Shown: positions 51,723-62,539, counted from the first letter of the stretch. The stretch: DNA of 64,000 nt from Salinicola acroporae (GCF_003206615.1 NZ_PZJW01000008.1:18713-82712), one strand, 5' to 3'. Translations and numbers: made by a program. The notes: generated from the letters alone by a model not told the origin.

Positions 51723-51839
51723 TCAATGACTGAATATACTGCTATCGGACTTTTTGGAGGCCTTCGCAGCCTTCTTCTCCTTGGCTGTCAGGAGCGGCTT
51801 CTTCTTGGTGTCCTTCTTGCTGTCTCTTCCTTTGCTCAT
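51723..51839 (-). CDS. 38-residue lysine-rich protein
   Basis: A short ORF starting MSKGRDSKKDTKKKPLL and ending SSIFSH, with 12 Lys in 38 residues. AGGA lies 9-10 bases before the ATG, in a GAGGAAAATGTG context. A stem-loop follows about 10 bases after the stop codon. Short proteins of the pattern MSKGxDxKKxxKKKPxKT are seen in other gammaproteobacteria as hypothetical proteins, to my knowledge. The basic charge suggests nucleic-acid or ribosome binding; that is a guess. Confidence 0.7.
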   Translation of the reverse strand: MSKGRDSKKDTKKKPLLTAKEKKAAKASKKSDSSIFSH

Positions 51840-52000
51840 CACATTTTCCTCGTCCGCATACGACCTAGTTGGTCAACCCGGCGACTGCGACCACGTGATG
51901 ATTTTTTCAGCCAGCCAGGCCGACGTGACCACGTCAGTATGGCCCCACGAACGAACAATAGATAGCACGGGCCAGCCGAAAACCCGTTCGTCAAAACCGA

Positions 52001-52030
52001 CAGGGCTCCAGCGCAACCGCCGGAGCCCTG
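52001..52030 (-). terminator. Terminator after metZ
   Basis: A 9-bp stem (52001-52009 / 52022-52030) with a 12-base loop. On the minus strand it is followed by TCGGTTTTG. It lies about 80 bases after the metZ stop. Confidence 0.65.
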
Positions 52031-52110
52031 TCCCCATCAAGAACATGCCCTACCGCACGCGCCAGGTTAGCGTCCACCAACCTGACACGATAGGTCGCTC
52101 TCCTCGCCGG

Positions 52111-53313
52111 CTAGAGCAATGTCAGCCCTCGCTCGAGATCGGCCTTGAGATCGTCGAGCGTCTCCAGACCGACGGCAATGCGAATCAGGCCGTCCCGGAT
52201 GCCGGCGGAAGCGCGCTGCCCGTCGCTGAGACGGCCATGGGTGGTGGTACCGGGATGGGTGATGGTGGTCTTGACGTCCCCCAGATTGCCGGTGATCGAC
52301 ATCAGGCGAGTGTTGTCGATCACCGTCCACGCCGCCTCCTGGCCGCCCTTCACCTCGAGCCCCATCACCGCGCCGAACCCCCGCTGCTGCTGCCTGGCCA
52401 ATGAATGCTGCGGATGGCTCTCGAGTCCGCTGTAGTGGACACGCTCGATGGCGGGCTGCGACTCCAGCCACTCGGCGAACGCCAGCGCATTGCGGCTATG
52501 CGCCTCCATCCGTAGGCTGAGCGTCTCCAGCCCCTTGAGGAAGATCCAGGCGTTGAACGGGCTCATGCAAGGGCCGCAGGTACGAACGACGCCGTAGAGC
52601 TGCTCGAGCTCCTGATCACGCCCTACGACCGCCCCGCCGATCGCCCGGCCCTGACCGTCGAGATACTTGGTCGCCGAGTGAATGACCAGATCCGCGCCCA
52701 GTTCCAGCGGCCGCTGTAGCGCCGGGGTGAGGAAGCAGTTGTCGATCGCAAGCCAGGCGCCGTGCCGGTGGGCCAGCTCGGCCAACGCCGCGATGTCGAC
52801 CAGCTCGTTGAGAGGGTTCGACGGCGTCTCCGCGAAGAGCAGTCTGGTCCGGGGCGTGATCGCCGCTTCCCACTGCGCCAGATCGTTGAGTTCGACATAG
52901 CGTGGCACCACGCCGAATTTGGCGAGGTACTTGTCGAACAAAGCGATGGTCGAGCCGAACACCGAGCGCGAGACAACGACTTCATCGCCCGCTTCCAGCA
53001 GCGCCAGCACGGTAGAGAGGATCGCGGCCATGCCGGAGCTGGTGGCGACGCAGCGCTCGCCGCCCTCGAGCGCCGCCAGCCGTCGTTCGAAGGTGCGCAC
53101 CGTGGGGTTGGTGAAGCGGGAGTAGACGTTGCCTGGCTCCTCGCCCTTGAACTTGCGCGCCGCCTCCGCCGCGCTGCCGTAGACGAAGCTCGAGGTCGGG
53201 AAGATCGGCTCGCCGTGCTCCTGCTCGTGGGTACGCTCGTGCCCCGCGCGGATCGCCAGCGTCTCCAGACCCAGTGTGTCCAACCCCGGCGAGAGGTGGT
53301 CGTCAAAACTCAT
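52111..53313 (-). CDS. metZ: O-succinylhomoserine sulfhydrylase
   Basis: 400 residues, Cys/Met metabolism PLP enzyme. It has LETLAIRAGHERTHEQEHGEPIFPTSSFVYGSAAEAARKF, VYSRFTNPTVRTFERRLAALEG, the PLP lysine in DLVIHSATKYLDGQGRAIGG and LSDGQRASAGIRDGLIRIAVGLE at the end. It makes homocysteine from O-succinylhomoserine and sulfide. The gene after purF is the usual place in pseudomonads and halomonads. The start at 53313 has GGAG about 8 bases upstream; upstream in-frame codons have no homology. Confidence 0.94.
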   Translation of the reverse strand: MSFDDHLSPGLDTLGLETLAIRAGHERTHEQEHGEPIFPTSSFVYGSAAEAARKFKGEEPGNVYSRFTNPTVRTFERRLAALEGGERCVATSSGMAAILSTVLALLEAGDEVVVSRSVFGSTIALFDKYLAKFGVVPRYVELNDLAQWEAAITPRTRLLFAETPSNPLNELVDIAALAELAHRHGAWLAIDNCFLTPALQRPLELGADLVIHSATKYLDGQGRAIGGAVVGRDQELEQLYGVVRTCGPCMSPFNAWIFLKGLETLSLRMEAHSRNALAFAEWLESQPAIERVHYSGLESHPQHSLARQQQRGFGAVMGLEVKGGQEAAWTVIDNTRLMSITGNLGDVKTTITHPGTTTHGRLSDGQRASAGIRDGLIRIAVGLETLDDLKADLERGLTLL

Positions 53314-53365
53314 CCTGCAGCTCCTGAAAGCAGGACCCGATGAGCGGATCATCGGGTCGGAAGAT

Positions 53366-54877
53366 TCAATCGTCTTCGATATCGTTGTGCAGGTCGACCA
53401 CGGCATTGAGGCTCTCGCGCTGCTTGGCGGCATCGTTGCGCGAAGCCTCCAGCGCAGCGAAATAGGCCTCGTCGACATCGCCAGTCACGTAACTGCCGTC
53501 GAAGACGGAACAATCGAAATCGTCCAGTGCCGGATTGACCTCGCGACAGGCGGCCTTGAGGTCCTCCAGGTCCTGATAGATCAGCTTGTCGGCGCCGATC
53601 AGTTCGCTCACCTCGGCATCGGTGCGACCGTGGGCGACCAGCTCGGTGGCCACCGGCATGTCGATGCCGTAGACGTTGGGATAGCGCACCGCCGGCGCGG
53701 CGGAGGCGAAGTAGACCTTGTTGGCGCCGGCGTCCCGCGCCATCTGGATGATCTGCTTGCAGGTCGTTCCGCGCACGATGGAGTCGTCTACCAGCAGCAC
53801 GTTCTTGCCCTCGAACTCGCTGGCGATGGCGTTGAGCTTCTGGCGAACCGATTTCTTGCGCTGGGTCTGGCCCGGCATGATGAAGGTCCGCCCGATGTAG
53901 CGGTTCTTCATGAATCCTTCACGGAAGGTCACCCCGATGTGCTGGGCCAGTTCCAGTGCCGTGGTCCGAGAGGTATCCGGAATCGGGATCACCACATCGA
54001 TATCGTGATCCGGCCACTCACGCTGGATACGATCGCCAAGCTTGCGGCCCATCTGCATCCGGGTACCGTAGACGTAGGCACCGTCGAGCATCGAGTCGGG
54101 GCGCGCCAGGTAGACGTGCTCGAAGATGCACGGTGTCAGCCGCGGCTTGTCGGCACACTGTTGCGTATGGATGTTCTTGTCCATGTCGACGAAGATCGCT
54201 TCGCCCGGTGCCAGGTCGCGCACCAGTTCGAAGCCGGCGACGTCGAGCGCCACCGACTCGGAAGCGATCATCACCTCCTGGCCCTCGGCGGTCTGGCGTG
54301 TGCCGTAGACCACCGGACGGATGCCATGGGGGTCGCGGAACGCCACCAGGCCGAAGCCGTTGATGATCGCGACCGCGGCGTAACCGCCACTGCAGCGGCG
54401 ATGGACGCGGCGCAGCGCGTCGAAGATGTCTTCCGGCGTCAGGTACAGTCCCTGCTTGCCCAACTCATGGGCGAACACGTTGAGCAGCACCTCGGAATCG
54501 GAGCTGGTATTGATGTGACGCAGGTCGGAGGAGAACAGCTCCTGCTTGAGCTGATCGGAGTTGGTCAGGTTGCCGTTGTGGGCCAAGGTGATGCCGTAGG
54601 GCGAGTTGACGTAGAACGGCTGGGACTCGGCCTCGCTCGCCGACCCCGCGGTGGGATAGCGCACATGACCGATCCCCAGGTGGCCCTGCAGACGCTTCAT
54701 GTGGCGTGTATGAAAGACGTCGCGAACCAGCCCGTTGTTCTTGCGCAGCAGAAAGCGACCTTCATCCCAGGTCATCATGCCGGCGGCGTCCTGTCCGCGG
54801 TGCTGCAAAACCGTCAATGCGTCATAGATCAACTGATTGACCGCTTCATTGGCCATGAGGCCTACGATACCGCACAT
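53366..54877 (-). CDS. purF: Amidophosphoribosyltransferase
   Basis: 503 residues. The mature N-terminal Cys2 (MCGIVGLM) is the glutaminase nucleophile, with [11 protein letters not shown] and LAHNGNLTN in the Ntn domain. The C-terminal phosphoribosyltransferase domain has [37 protein letters not shown]. It catalyses the first committed step of purine synthesis. It lies between cvpA and metZ in the conserved order. A gap of 175 bases to cvpA may hold an extra promoter. Confidence 0.97.
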   Translation of the reverse strand: MCGIVGLMANEAVNQLIYDALTVLQHRGQDAAGMMTWDEGRFLLRKNNGLVRDVFHTRHMKRLQGHLGIGHVRYPTAGSASEAESQPFYVNSPYGITLAHNGNLTNSDQLKQELFSSDLRHINTSSDSEVLLNVFAHELGKQGLYLTPEDIFDALRRVHRRCSGGYAAVAIINGFGLVAFRDPHGIRPVVYGTRQTAEGQEVMIASESVALDVAGFELVRDLAPGEAIFVDMDKNIHTQQCADKPRLTPCIFEHVYLARPDSMLDGAYVYGTRMQMGRKLGDRIQREWPDHDIDVVIPIPDTSRTTALELAQHIGVTFREGFMKNRYIGRTFIMPGQTQRKKSVRQKLNAIASEFEGKNVLLVDDSIVRGTTCKQIIQMARDAGANKVYFASAAPAVRYPNVYGIDMPVATELVAHGRTDAEVSELIGADKLIYQDLEDLKAACREVNPALDDFDCSVFDGSYVTGDVDEAYFAALEASRNDAAKQRESLNAVVDLHNDIEDD

Positions 54878-55052
54878 GCCGACTTACCTCGCTTGGTCGC
54901 ACCTACTCGGGAAACAGTGCACGAAAGCCTGCGTGGATGAATCGCGCCGTGACGCGATGCCCGGCATCTTCGCCCGGGTCCCATACATCGGGGGCCCCGG
55001 GCTGCGGATGTCCGGCACTTCAGCCCGCTCGCCTATTCGTTCATCGCCTCCT

Positions 55053-55664
55053 TCAGGGCGCTGGTTTTTCGGTCGGAGCGGGGATCGGAATCGTCACACC
55101 GCGCCCGTTCTGACTGGATGAAGAATTGTCGCTTTGCGGTAATGTCATCGGCAGTTGCCGCATGGCATCCTCCGCAGCCGTCGTATCGACGTCCCAGCTC
55201 TGCAACTGAACCAGTGCCCACTCGCGCAGGGATTCGAACGACGGCCTCAACTGGGCCTGCTGCCACGCCTGCAACTGCGCCAGCGGTGTCAATCCGATGA
55301 CGACCGTGACGATCACCAGGATCGCGGCTCCCCGGGCCAGGCCGAAGACCGCTCCGGCCAGGCGATTGAAGAAGCCCATGCCGACCCACTCCACCGCCGC
55401 ATTGAGCAGCCGGATGACGAAGCCGCAGACCATCACCACCACGAAGATGATCAGCACGAAACCCAGTACCAGCCTTGCGTCGGGATGGGAGATGTACGGT
55501 TCCAGCAGGTCGGCGATCGGTTTGGCGAATACCCGCGCCGCCAGCAACGCCACGATCCAGGCGCCGAGCCCCAGCGCCTCCCGTACCAGGCCACGCATGA
55601 AACCTGCCAGCATCGATATCGTCAACACCAGCAGGAAGGCATAGTCGAGCCAGGTCAATGTCAT
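55053..55664 (-). CDS. cvpA: CvpA family membrane protein
   Basis: 203 residues with four membrane helices (LDYAFLLVLTISMLAGFMRGLVREALGLGAWIVALLAARVF, LVLGFVLIIFVVVMVCGFVIRLLNAAV, ARGAAILVIVTVVIGLTP) and the conserved FNRLAGAVFGLARG. CvpA is linked to colicin V production and to purine operons through its fixed place before purF. It is also linked to envelope homeostasis. It begins in the dedD stop (TGATG). Confidence 0.92.
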   Translation of the reverse strand: MTLTWLDYAFLLVLTISMLAGFMRGLVREALGLGAWIVALLAARVFAKPIADLLEPYISHPDARLVLGFVLIIFVVVMVCGFVIRLLNAAVEWVGMGFFNRLAGAVFGLARGAAILVIVTVVIGLTPLAQLQAWQQAQLRPSFESLREWALVQLQSWDVDTTAAEDAMRQLPMTLPQSDNSSSSQNGRGVTIPIPAPTEKPAP

Positions 55665-56389
55665 CAGCTACCCGGCTTGCGAATCAGCAGCCCCTGGATA
55701 TTGGCGGCCTGCTTGAGCTCGGCGCGAGCTTTCTCGCCTGCGTCCGAGGACGAGAACGGCCCAACGTAGACCGTGGTCAGATTGTTGTCTCTGGGCTGGG
55801 AGTATGCCGCGAAGCCCTGCTCCTTGAGCTTGGCCGCCAATCGCGTGGCGTTGTCGGACTGACCGAAGCTGCCGACCTGAACCACCCAGCCCCCATCGCT
55901 GCTCGCGGGGGTGCGCTCGGGCGTCGATGCCTGCTGCGGCGAGGCGGGCTGGCTGGTAGCCGGCCTGGCTGGTTCTGGCTCCGGTTCCGGCTGGCGTGAA
56001 GTCGACTGCGGCGGCTCGGACTGCGCGATATCGGCAATCGGATCATCGCCGCCGGTGGTGGACGATCCGCCGCCGCCAGCGTTGTTCTGGCCGAATGAGT
56101 CTTCACTGCCGGCACCCAGTTGATCGCGGGTATCCGGCTCGGGCACGGCAGTGTCACCCGCATCGCCCCCCCTGTTGCCATTCTGGGTAGCGACCGACGC
56201 CGGCGGCTGCGGCGACTCGATGATACGCTGACGTGTCTCGCCTCCGTCGATCGGCTGTTCGATCACCATGACCGGCCCCGGCTCCTGCTGGCGCGGTTCG
56301 GGATCGTCGAACAGCATCGGCAGAAAAATGGCCCCCAGCGCGACGAGAATGACCGCGCCGCTGATACGTTCACGCCATCCATACTTCAT
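55664..56389 (-). CDS. dedD: SPOR-domain protein (DedD-like)
   Basis: 241 residues. A short cytoplasmic tail and one membrane helix (ERISGAVILVALGAIFLPMLF) are followed by a Pro/Gln/Ser-rich linker and a C-terminal SPOR domain (GGWVVQVGSFGQSDNATRLAAKLKEQGFAAYS...TVYVGPFSSSDAGEKARAELKQ). SPOR binds denuded peptidoglycan at the septum. Its position between folC and cvpA is conserved. It overlaps cvpA by one base. Confidence 0.93.
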   Translation of the reverse strand: MKYGWRERISGAVILVALGAIFLPMLFDDPEPRQQEPGPVMVIEQPIDGGETRQRIIESPQPPASVATQNGNRGGDAGDTAVPEPDTRDQLGAGSEDSFGQNNAGGGGSSTTGGDDPIADIAQSEPPQSTSRQPEPEPEPARPATSQPASPQQASTPERTPASSDGGWVVQVGSFGQSDNATRLAAKLKEQGFAAYSQPRDNNLTTVYVGPFSSSDAGEKARAELKQAANIQGLLIRKPGS

Positions 56390-56450
56390 AGGACCTGGAC
56401 CTCCTTAGACATGCTTCGACAGCCGCTCGATCATCCCGTGATCGAATTGA

Positions 56451-57734
56451 TTACGCGTCGTCATTCAGCCGGGCCTGGAGCGCCTCGAGCGCGCCGGCCA
56501 CGGTGAGAAACGAACCGCATACTAACACTTCTTCATCGGGCGCAAGACGTGGCGCCAGCCAGGCGACGGCCGCCGACGGCGACGATGCCGCCATCAACGT
56601 CTCTCCGCCCCGCGAGGCAACGACCGTGGCTAGCTCTTCACCGGAACGCCCGCGCGTACCCGGCAAGCCTACTGGCAGCCACACGTCGACGACCGGAGCC
56701 AGTGCCTCGATCAGCGCTTCGGCGTCCTTGTCCTTGAGCACGCCGAGCAGTCCGATACGGCGTGCCGGCCGCGGGCGCCGGGCCAACCGCGACCCCACGT
56801 AACGGGCCGCATGCGGGTTGTGCGCCACGTCGAAGCACCAGTTCCCCAGCCACTGCAACCGGCCCGCCAGCGCCACGTCCGACATTGCCAGGCGAGATTC
56901 GGATTCTCGTGGCGGCACACCGCACAGGCTCAGGGCCTCGAGCGCGACGGCGGCATTGTCCAGCGGCAACCCCGGGTCGGGCAAGCTATCGAGACGATAG
57001 CGATCACCCGCTTCCGACCGGCCCTGCCAGGACCATTCACCCTCGCCCGCTTCGGCGTGATCGAAATCGCCGCCCAGCCAATGATCGAAGACGGCCAGTG
57101 CCTGGATCCGCCGAGAGACGCTCGCCGGCAGTTCACGGCTACCCAATACCGCGGGTCGCCCCTGCCGGAGAATGCCGGCTTTCTCGAAGCCGATGCCCTC
57201 GAGATCGGTACCGAGAAAATCCGCGTGATCCTGGGCGATGGTGGTGATGATCGCGACGTCGCTGTCGACCACGTTGACCGCGTCCAGGCGGCCGCCCAGC
57301 CCCACTTCGAGAATGGCCAGTTGGGGGCGGACATCGGCGATCGTCACCAGCGCCGCCAGGGTTCCCGCTTCAAAATAGGTCAGGCTGACGGGATCGCCGG
57401 CCAGGCGCGCCGCCTCGACGCGCTCGAAACCGGCAACCAGGAGCTCGTCCCCGGCCGCACAACCGTCGAAGCAGAGCCGCTCGTTATAGCGCAGGAGGTG
57501 AGGTGAGGTATAACTGGCCGTCGTCAGACCGTGGGCTCGCGCCAGCCGCTCCAGCATCGCCACCGTGGAACCCTTGCCGTTGGTACCGGCAACGGTCACC
57601 ACACGGTGCGCGATCGGGCCCTGCGTCAGGCCGAGCCGCTCGGCCACGACAGCCACCCGCTCCAGCCCCATGTCGATGGCAACCGGATGCTGGCGCTCAA
57701 GGCGCGCCAGCCAGTCGTCGAGGGTGGCACTCAT
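56451..57734 (-). CDS. folC: Bifunctional folylpolyglutamate synthase / dihydrofolate synthase
   Basis: 427 residues, Mur-ligase fold. The P-loop is VTVAGTNGKGSTVAMLERLA, the folate loop follows in SYTSPHLLRYNERL, then LEVGLGGRLDAVNVVDSDVAIIT and ITTIAQDHADFLGTDLEGIGFEKAGI. The C-terminal part has WCFDVAHNPHAARYVGSRLA. It adds glutamate to folates and makes dihydrofolate from dihydropteroate. It follows accD by 15 bases in the same direction. Confidence 0.95.
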   Translation of the reverse strand: MSATLDDWLARLERQHPVAIDMGLERVAVVAERLGLTQGPIAHRVVTVAGTNGKGSTVAMLERLARAHGLTTASYTSPHLLRYNERLCFDGCAAGDELLVAGFERVEAARLAGDPVSLTYFEAGTLAALVTIADVRPQLAILEVGLGGRLDAVNVVDSDVAIITTIAQDHADFLGTDLEGIGFEKAGILRQGRPAVLGSRELPASVSRRIQALAVFDHWLGGDFDHAEAGEGEWSWQGRSEAGDRYRLDSLPDPGLPLDNAAVALEALSLCGVPPRESESRLAMSDVALAGRLQWLGNWCFDVAHNPHAARYVGSRLARRPRPARRIGLLGVLKDKDAEALIEALAPVVDVWLPVGLPGTRGRSGEELATVVASRGGETLMAASSPSAAVAWLAPRLAPDEEVLVCGSFLTVAGALEALQARLNDDA

Positions 57735-57749
57735 GGCTCGACAGATTCC

Positions 57750-58697
57750 TTAACGTGAGGCTCGGGAAGCGTCCGGCTCGTCCGGTAGTGGAGAAAAATC
57801 CTCGTCCGCTTCGGACGCCTCGTCCGTCGCCACGCCGACGACCGGCTGATGCGTCAGCTTGCGCAGCACGCTGCCCAATCGCTCGCGTAGCTCCGGTCGC
57901 GACACGATCATGTCGACGGTGCCGTGCTCGAGCAGGAACTCGCTGCGCTGGAAGCCTTCCGGCAGGGTCTCGCGTACCGTCTGCTCGATAACGCGCGGGC
58001 CGGCGAAGCCGATCAGGGCGTTGGGTTCGGCCACGTTGAGGTCGCCCAGCATCGCCAGCGACGCCGACACACCGCCGAAGACGGGGTCGGTGAGCACCGA
58101 GATATAGGGCACGCCGGCCAGCTTGAGCTTCTCGAGCGCCGCCGACGTCTTGGCCATCTGCATCAGCGAGAACAGGGCTTCCTGCATGCGCGCGCCACCG
58201 GAGGCGGCAAAGCAGACCAGCGGAATCCGCTCCTCGAGGGCAAGCGTCGCCGCACGCACGAATTTCTCGCCGACGATCGCACCCATGGAGCCGCCCATGA
58301 ACGAGAATTCAAACGCCACCGCCACCACCGGCAGGCCATCGAGCGTTCCGCGCATGGCGATCAGCGCATCGTTCTCGTCGGTCGACTTCTGGGCCGATGC
58401 CAGTCGATCCTTGTACTTCTTGGAGTCGCGGAACTTGAGTCGGTCGCTCGGCTGGAGATCGCCGGCGATCTCCTCGCGCCCTTCCGCGTCGAGGAACCAG
58501 TTGAGCCGCTTGCGAGCGGTCAGCCGCAGATGATGCTGGCACTTGGGGCAGACATTCTGGTGCTTCTCCAGCTCGGGAAGGTAGAGCACCGATTCACAGT
58601 TCGGGCACTTGCGCCACAGGCCGTCCGGCACGCTAGCGCGGCGGTCATTGCGCTGGGTGCGGCTCATCGACGGAACGATCTTGTCTAGCCAGCTCAT
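57750..58697 (-). CDS. accD: Acetyl-CoA carboxylase carboxyltransferase subunit beta
   Basis: 315 residues. The N-terminal zinc ribbon is CPNC-x15-CPKC (residues about 32-54). The carboxyltransferase domain contains [57 protein letters not shown], then [21 protein letters not shown] and [22 protein letters not shown]. It forms the malonyl-CoA-producing complex with AccA. Its C-terminal about 30 residues are acidic and not conserved. Confidence 0.96.
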   Translation of the reverse strand: MSWLDKIVPSMSRTQRNDRRASVPDGLWRKCPNCESVLYLPELEKHQNVCPKCQHHLRLTARKRLNWFLDAEGREEIAGDLQPSDRLKFRDSKKYKDRLASAQKSTDENDALIAMRGTLDGLPVVAVAFEFSFMGGSMGAIVGEKFVRAATLALEERIPLVCFAASGGARMQEALFSLMQMAKTSAALEKLKLAGVPYISVLTDPVFGGVSASLAMLGDLNVAEPNALIGFAGPRVIEQTVRETLPEGFQRSEFLLEHGTVDMIVSRPELRERLGSVLRKLTHQPVVGVATDEASEADEDFSPLPDEPDASRASR

Positions 58698-58793
58698 GTC
58701 AGGAAAGCTTCCCTATTTGCCAAAACAGAAAGTGGTGAAAACAGCCATACGAGAAACGGAAACGCTGGATGATACCAAATCGTCGCCCCGGCC

Positions 58794-59624
58794 TCAGCCG
58801 GCCACGTCGCGGTCGAGCGCTTCCCGCATCTCGCCGAGGATCGACTTCAGCTCTGCGGGAATGGCGTCCGGGTCGTCGGCATGCTCGGCGATACGGCCGA
58901 CCAAGGCACTGCCGACGATGACGCCGTCGGCCACCCGGCCGATCGCCGCTGCCGTCTCGCCATCGCGGATGCCGAACCCGACGCAGAGCGGCAGCTCGGT
59001 CACGCGCCGCAGCTTGCCCAGTTGCTCGCCGACGGCGTCGGCGTCGAGCGTTGCCGCCCCGGTCACGCCCTTGAGCGAGACGTAATAGAGATAGCCCTCG
59101 CCGTGGCTGCAGATCTCCCTGGCCCGCGCCTCGGAGGTCGTCGGTGCGAGCAGGAAGATCGACTGCAGGCCGTGGGCCGCGAACAACGCGGCGTTGTCGC
59201 CGGCTTCCTCCGGCGGCATATCGACCACCAGTACCCCGTCGACACCGGACGCCTGCGCCTGGCGCGTGAAGACGTCGTATCCCATCCGCTCGATGGGATT
59301 GAGATACCCCATCAGTACCACCGGCGTTTCGCTGTCCCGCTGGCGAAATTCGGCCACCATCTCCAGCACGTGGCGTAGCCGGGTACCGTGCACCAGCGCC
59401 CGCTCGCAAGCCTTCTGGATCACCGGCCCGTCCGCCATCGGATCGGAGAACGGTACACCGAGCTCGAGGACGTCGGCCCCGGCTTCCACACAGGCGTGCA
59501 TGAAATCGACCGTGTGCGCGGGCGCCGGGTCGCCGGCGGTAATATAGGGGATGAGCGCCGTGCGACCCTGGGCCTTGAGTGCCGCGAAGCGCCGGTCGAT
59601 ACGGTTGGATACGGTTCGATTCAT
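58794..59624 (-). CDS. trpA: Tryptophan synthase alpha subunit
   Basis: 276 residues. It has [54 protein letters not shown], with the catalytic Glu and Asp residues, and [28 protein letters not shown] for phosphate binding. It cleaves indole-3-glycerol phosphate to indole. It follows trpB by 11 bases on the same strand. The start at 59624 is preferred to upstream in-frame codons lacking homology. Confidence 0.96.
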   Translation of the reverse strand: MNRTVSNRIDRRFAALKAQGRTALIPYITAGDPAPAHTVDFMHACVEAGADVLELGVPFSDPMADGPVIQKACERALVHGTRLRHVLEMVAEFRQRDSETPVVLMGYLNPIERMGYDVFTRQAQASGVDGVLVVDMPPEEAGDNAALFAAHGLQSIFLLAPTTSEARAREICSHGEGYLYYVSLKGVTGAATLDADAVGEQLGKLRRVTELPLCVGFGIRDGETAAAIGRVADGVIVGSALVGRIAEHADDPDAIPAELKSILGEMREALDRDVAG

Positions 59625-59635
59625 GTCGACCCCAG

Positions 59636-60850
59636 TCAAAATTCGATGCCGTCGAGCTTGGCGACGGTGTGAATATCCTTGTCGCCACGGCCGGAAAGGT
59701 TGACGACGATATGCTGATCCGGCGACATCTCCCCCGCCAGCTTCTTGGCGTGGGCCAGCGCGTGAGCGGATTCGAGCGCGGGCATGATGCCCTCGACGAG
59801 CGTCAGTTCGCGAAACGCCGCCAGTACCTCGTCGTCGTCCGCCGCTACGTAACGGACGCGGCCGACATCCTTCCACAGCGCATGCTCGGGGCCGACGCCG
59901 GGATAATCCAGGCCGGCGGAGATCGACTGGGTGTCGGCGACCTGTCCACCCTCGTCGGACATCAGGTAGGTCCGGTTGCCGTGGAGCACGCCACGCGGCG
60001 CATTGGCGGTCAACGGCGCGGCGTGGCGTCCGGTGGCAACGCCTTCACCGCCGGCCTCGACGCCGTACATGGTGACATCGTCATCCTCGACGAACGGGTA
60101 AAACAGCCCCATGGCATTGGAACCGCCGCCGACGCAGGCGACCAGCGCGTCCGGCAGCCGGCCGATCTGTTCCAGCGATTGCCGGCGCGCTTCGCGGCCG
60201 ACGATGGCGCTGAAGTCACGCACCAGCATCGGATACGGATGCGGGCCGGCCACCGTGCCGATGATATAGAAGGTGTCGTCGACGTTGGTCACCCAGTCAC
60301 GCAGCGCTTCGTTCATCGCGTCCTTGAGCGTGCGCGAACCGGACTCCACCGGCACCACCTTGGCGCCCAGCAGATGCATGCGGTAGACGTTGAGCTTCTG
60401 ACGCTCGACGTCTTCGGCGCCCATGTAGATTTCGCACTTCAGCCCCAGCCGCGCGGCGACCGTGGCCGTGGCGACACCGTGCTGGCCGGCGCCGGTCTCT
60501 GCGATCACTCGGGGCTTGCCGGACTTCTTGGCCAGCAGGGCCTGACCGATGGTGTTGTTCACCTTGTGCGCGCCGGTGTGATTCAGATCTTCTCGCTTGA
60601 GCCAGATCTGGGCGCCGCCGATCTCGCGAGACCAGCGCTCGGCATGATAGAGCGGCGACGGCCGGCCGACGTAATGCTTCAGATCACGGTCGAACTCGGC
60701 CTGGAATTCGGGATCGTCCTTGAGGCTCGCGTAGATGGTCTCGAGCTCTTCGAGGGCGAAACTCAGGGTCTCGGAAACGAAGCGGCCACCGTAAGGGCCG
60801 AAGTGGCCGCGAGCGTCCGGCAGTTGCGTCAGGTCGTGGAATCGGCTCAC
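59636..60850 (-). CDS. trpB: Tryptophan synthase beta subunit
   Basis: 404 residues. The PLP Lys is in [17 protein letters not shown], with [18 protein letters not shown], the phosphate loop [15 protein letters not shown] and [15 protein letters not shown]. It condenses indole with serine. The start is taken as GTG at 60850 ([12 protein letters not shown]), with GAGG about 8 bases upstream, giving the standard length. A longer in-frame extension would cover trpF sequence. trpBA lies between trpF and accD, as in halomonads, rather than apart as in Pseudomonas. Confidence 0.96.
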   Translation of the reverse strand: MSRFHDLTQLPDARGHFGPYGGRFVSETLSFALEELETIYASLKDDPEFQAEFDRDLKHYVGRPSPLYHAERWSREIGGAQIWLKREDLNHTGAHKVNNTIGQALLAKKSGKPRVIAETGAGQHGVATATVAARLGLKCEIYMGAEDVERQKLNVYRMHLLGAKVVPVESGSRTLKDAMNEALRDWVTNVDDTFYIIGTVAGPHPYPMLVRDFSAIVGREARRQSLEQIGRLPDALVACVGGGSNAMGLFYPFVEDDDVTMYGVEAGGEGVATGRHAAPLTANAPRGVLHGNRTYLMSDEGGQVADTQSISAGLDYPGVGPEHALWKDVGRVRYVAADDDEVLAAFRELTLVEGIMPALESAHALAHAKKLAGEMSPDQHIVVNLSGRGDKDIHTVAKLDGIEF

Positions 60851-60863
60851 GAAGGGACCCTCA

Positions 60864-61541
60864 TCAGTTGGCGGTGGATGATTTGGTGGTGAACGGCGCA
60901 TCGGACAGTGCGGCAATCGTCGCCTGCACCTGCGCGCAGAATGCCCGGACCCGCGACGGATCCTTGATCCCCTTGCCCGACTCGACGCCGCCGGAGACAT
61001 CGACCGCATAGGGTCGCACCTGCAGGATGGCCGCGGCGACATTGTCGGGGGTCAGGCCACCGGCGAGGATCACGGGTTTCGCCAGCGAGTCGGGGATGCG
61101 CTGCCAGTCGAAGGTTTCTCCCGTACCGCCGGGGACGCCCGGGCGAAACGCATCGAGAAGCAGCGCACCGGCTCCCGCATAGGTCTCGGCCGCCGCCACG
61201 AGATCGATCTCGTCGCGCATCCGGATCGCCTTGATCCAGGGCTTGTCGAACCGCGCGCAGAAATCGGCAGGCTCGTCGCCATGGAACTGTAGCAGGTCGA
61301 GATAGGGTAGACACGCCTCGACATCGGCAACGCTCGGATCGACGAACAGACCGACCCGGGTCACGAACGGTGACACCGTGGCACTCAGCGTCGCGAGTCT
61401 ATCGACATCGATGGCGCGAGCACTGCCCGCCCACATCACGAAACCCAGGGCGTCGGCCCCGCAAGCGATGGCGACCCGAATGTCCTCGGCCCGGGTCAGA
61501 CCGCAGATCTTGACTCTGGCCTGATTGATCTCCGTACTCAT
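60864..61541 (-). CDS. trpF: Phosphoribosylanthranilate isomerase
   Basis: 225 residues. It has [26 protein letters not shown] (active Cys in ICG), [33 protein letters not shown] and [15 protein letters not shown]...[20 protein letters not shown]. It makes CdRP from PRA in tryptophan synthesis. It overlaps truA by 4 bases (ATGA) and precedes trpB by 13 bases. The C-terminal about 10 residues are extra. Confidence 0.95.
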   Translation of the reverse strand: MSTEINQARVKICGLTRAEDIRVAIACGADALGFVMWAGSARAIDVDRLATLSATVSPFVTRVGLFVDPSVADVEACLPYLDLLQFHGDEPADFCARFDKPWIKAIRMRDEIDLVAAAETYAGAGALLLDAFRPGVPGGTGETFDWQRIPDSLAKPVILAGGLTPDNVAAAILQVRPYAVDVSGGVESGKGIKDPSRVRAFCAQVQATIAALSDAPFTTKSSTAN

Positions 61542-62515
61542 GGCGAGACCTCCTCACCGGCTTCTATCGCGGCCTGGGGATGCTGGTCGACCACCCGGCC
61601 CTGATCGTCGATCCATTTCGGCCATACCCGACGCCGGCGCATCAGCGGCGTATCCGGGATCATGTCCCGCTCGCCGGTCCAGTCACCGAGAAACGCCATC
61701 AGGCTCGGCCCCACCGGCTCCTCGGGCAACGCGAAGCGTTCGTCGAAACGGACATCGACGAAATGCAGCCCGCAGGCGGGTGCGGTGACATTACCCAGCT
61801 TGCGATCCTTCAGTGCCAACAGCCTGGCGGGATAGGTCTCATCCTCGTCCCCCCGGCCGACCGCCACCAGCACGCCGGCGATGTTGCGGATCATGTGATG
61901 CAAGAAGGCGTTGGCCTGCACATCGATCATGACCAGCGGCCCCAGGCGGCGTACCTCGATGAAATGGAGGTGGCGCACCGGCACCTTCGATTGGCAGCCG
62001 GCGGCCCGGTAGCTGGAGAAGTCATGTTCGCCGACCAGAGCTTGAGCGGCGCGATGCATGCGCCCGGCATCCAGCGGCTCCCGGCACCATGTCACGTTGT
62101 TCCGTTCCATGACCGGGCGCGTCGGCTGATTGAGAATGAGGTAGCGATAGCGGCGGGCCAGCGCCGAGAAGCGGGCATGGAAGTCGTCGGCGACCGGCAT
62201 CAGCCAGCGCACCGCGATATCCCGCGGCAACTGCGCGTTGGCGCCGAACAGCCAGGCCTTCTGGGTGCGCGCGACCGGCGCATCGAAGTGAACGATCTGG
62301 CGTGTGGCGTGGACGCCACTGTCGGTGCGCCCGCTGCAGAGCACGCGCACCGGCGCGGCGGCGATCTTGCTCAACGCCGTCTCGAGCGCGCCCTGCACCG
62401 ATGGAGCCTGGCGCAGGCGTTGCCAGCCGCAGTAATGCGTACCGTCGTACTCGACGCCAAGGGCCAGACGGCCCGTCAGCGGCTGGTTGTCGTCCTGCCG
62501 GGAGAAAAACGCCAT
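61538..62515 (-). CDS. truA: tRNA pseudouridine(38-40) synthase
   Basis: 325 residues, longer than E. coli TruA (270) by a C-terminal tail. It has LALGVEYDGTHYCGWQRL, the catalytic Asp in VLCSGRTDSGVHATRQIVHFD, FSALARRYRYLILN and QANAFLHHMIRNIAGVLVAVGRG. It modifies positions 38-40 in the anticodon arm of many tRNAs. It precedes trpF with ATGA overlap. Confidence 0.96.
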   Translation of the reverse strand: MAFFSRQDDNQPLTGRLALGVEYDGTHYCGWQRLRQAPSVQGALETALSKIAAAPVRVLCSGRTDSGVHATRQIVHFDAPVARTQKAWLFGANAQLPRDIAVRWLMPVADDFHARFSALARRYRYLILNQPTRPVMERNNVTWCREPLDAGRMHRAAQALVGEHDFSSYRAAGCQSKVPVRHLHFIEVRRLGPLVMIDVQANAFLHHMIRNIAGVLVAVGRGDEDETYPARLLALKDRKLGNVTAPACGLHFVDVRFDERFALPEEPVGPSLMAFLGDWTGERDMIPDTPLMRRRRVWPKWIDDQGRVVDQHPQAAIEAGEEVSP

Positions 62516-62539
62516 CGAAACCTGTGCAGCCGAAAGTCG

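Noticed and set aside
51754-52404. Plus-strand open frame of 216 codons near the 38-residue gene
   Set aside because: It crosses the metZ terminator and the 3' end of metZ on the opposite strand, with no ribosome site and no domain.
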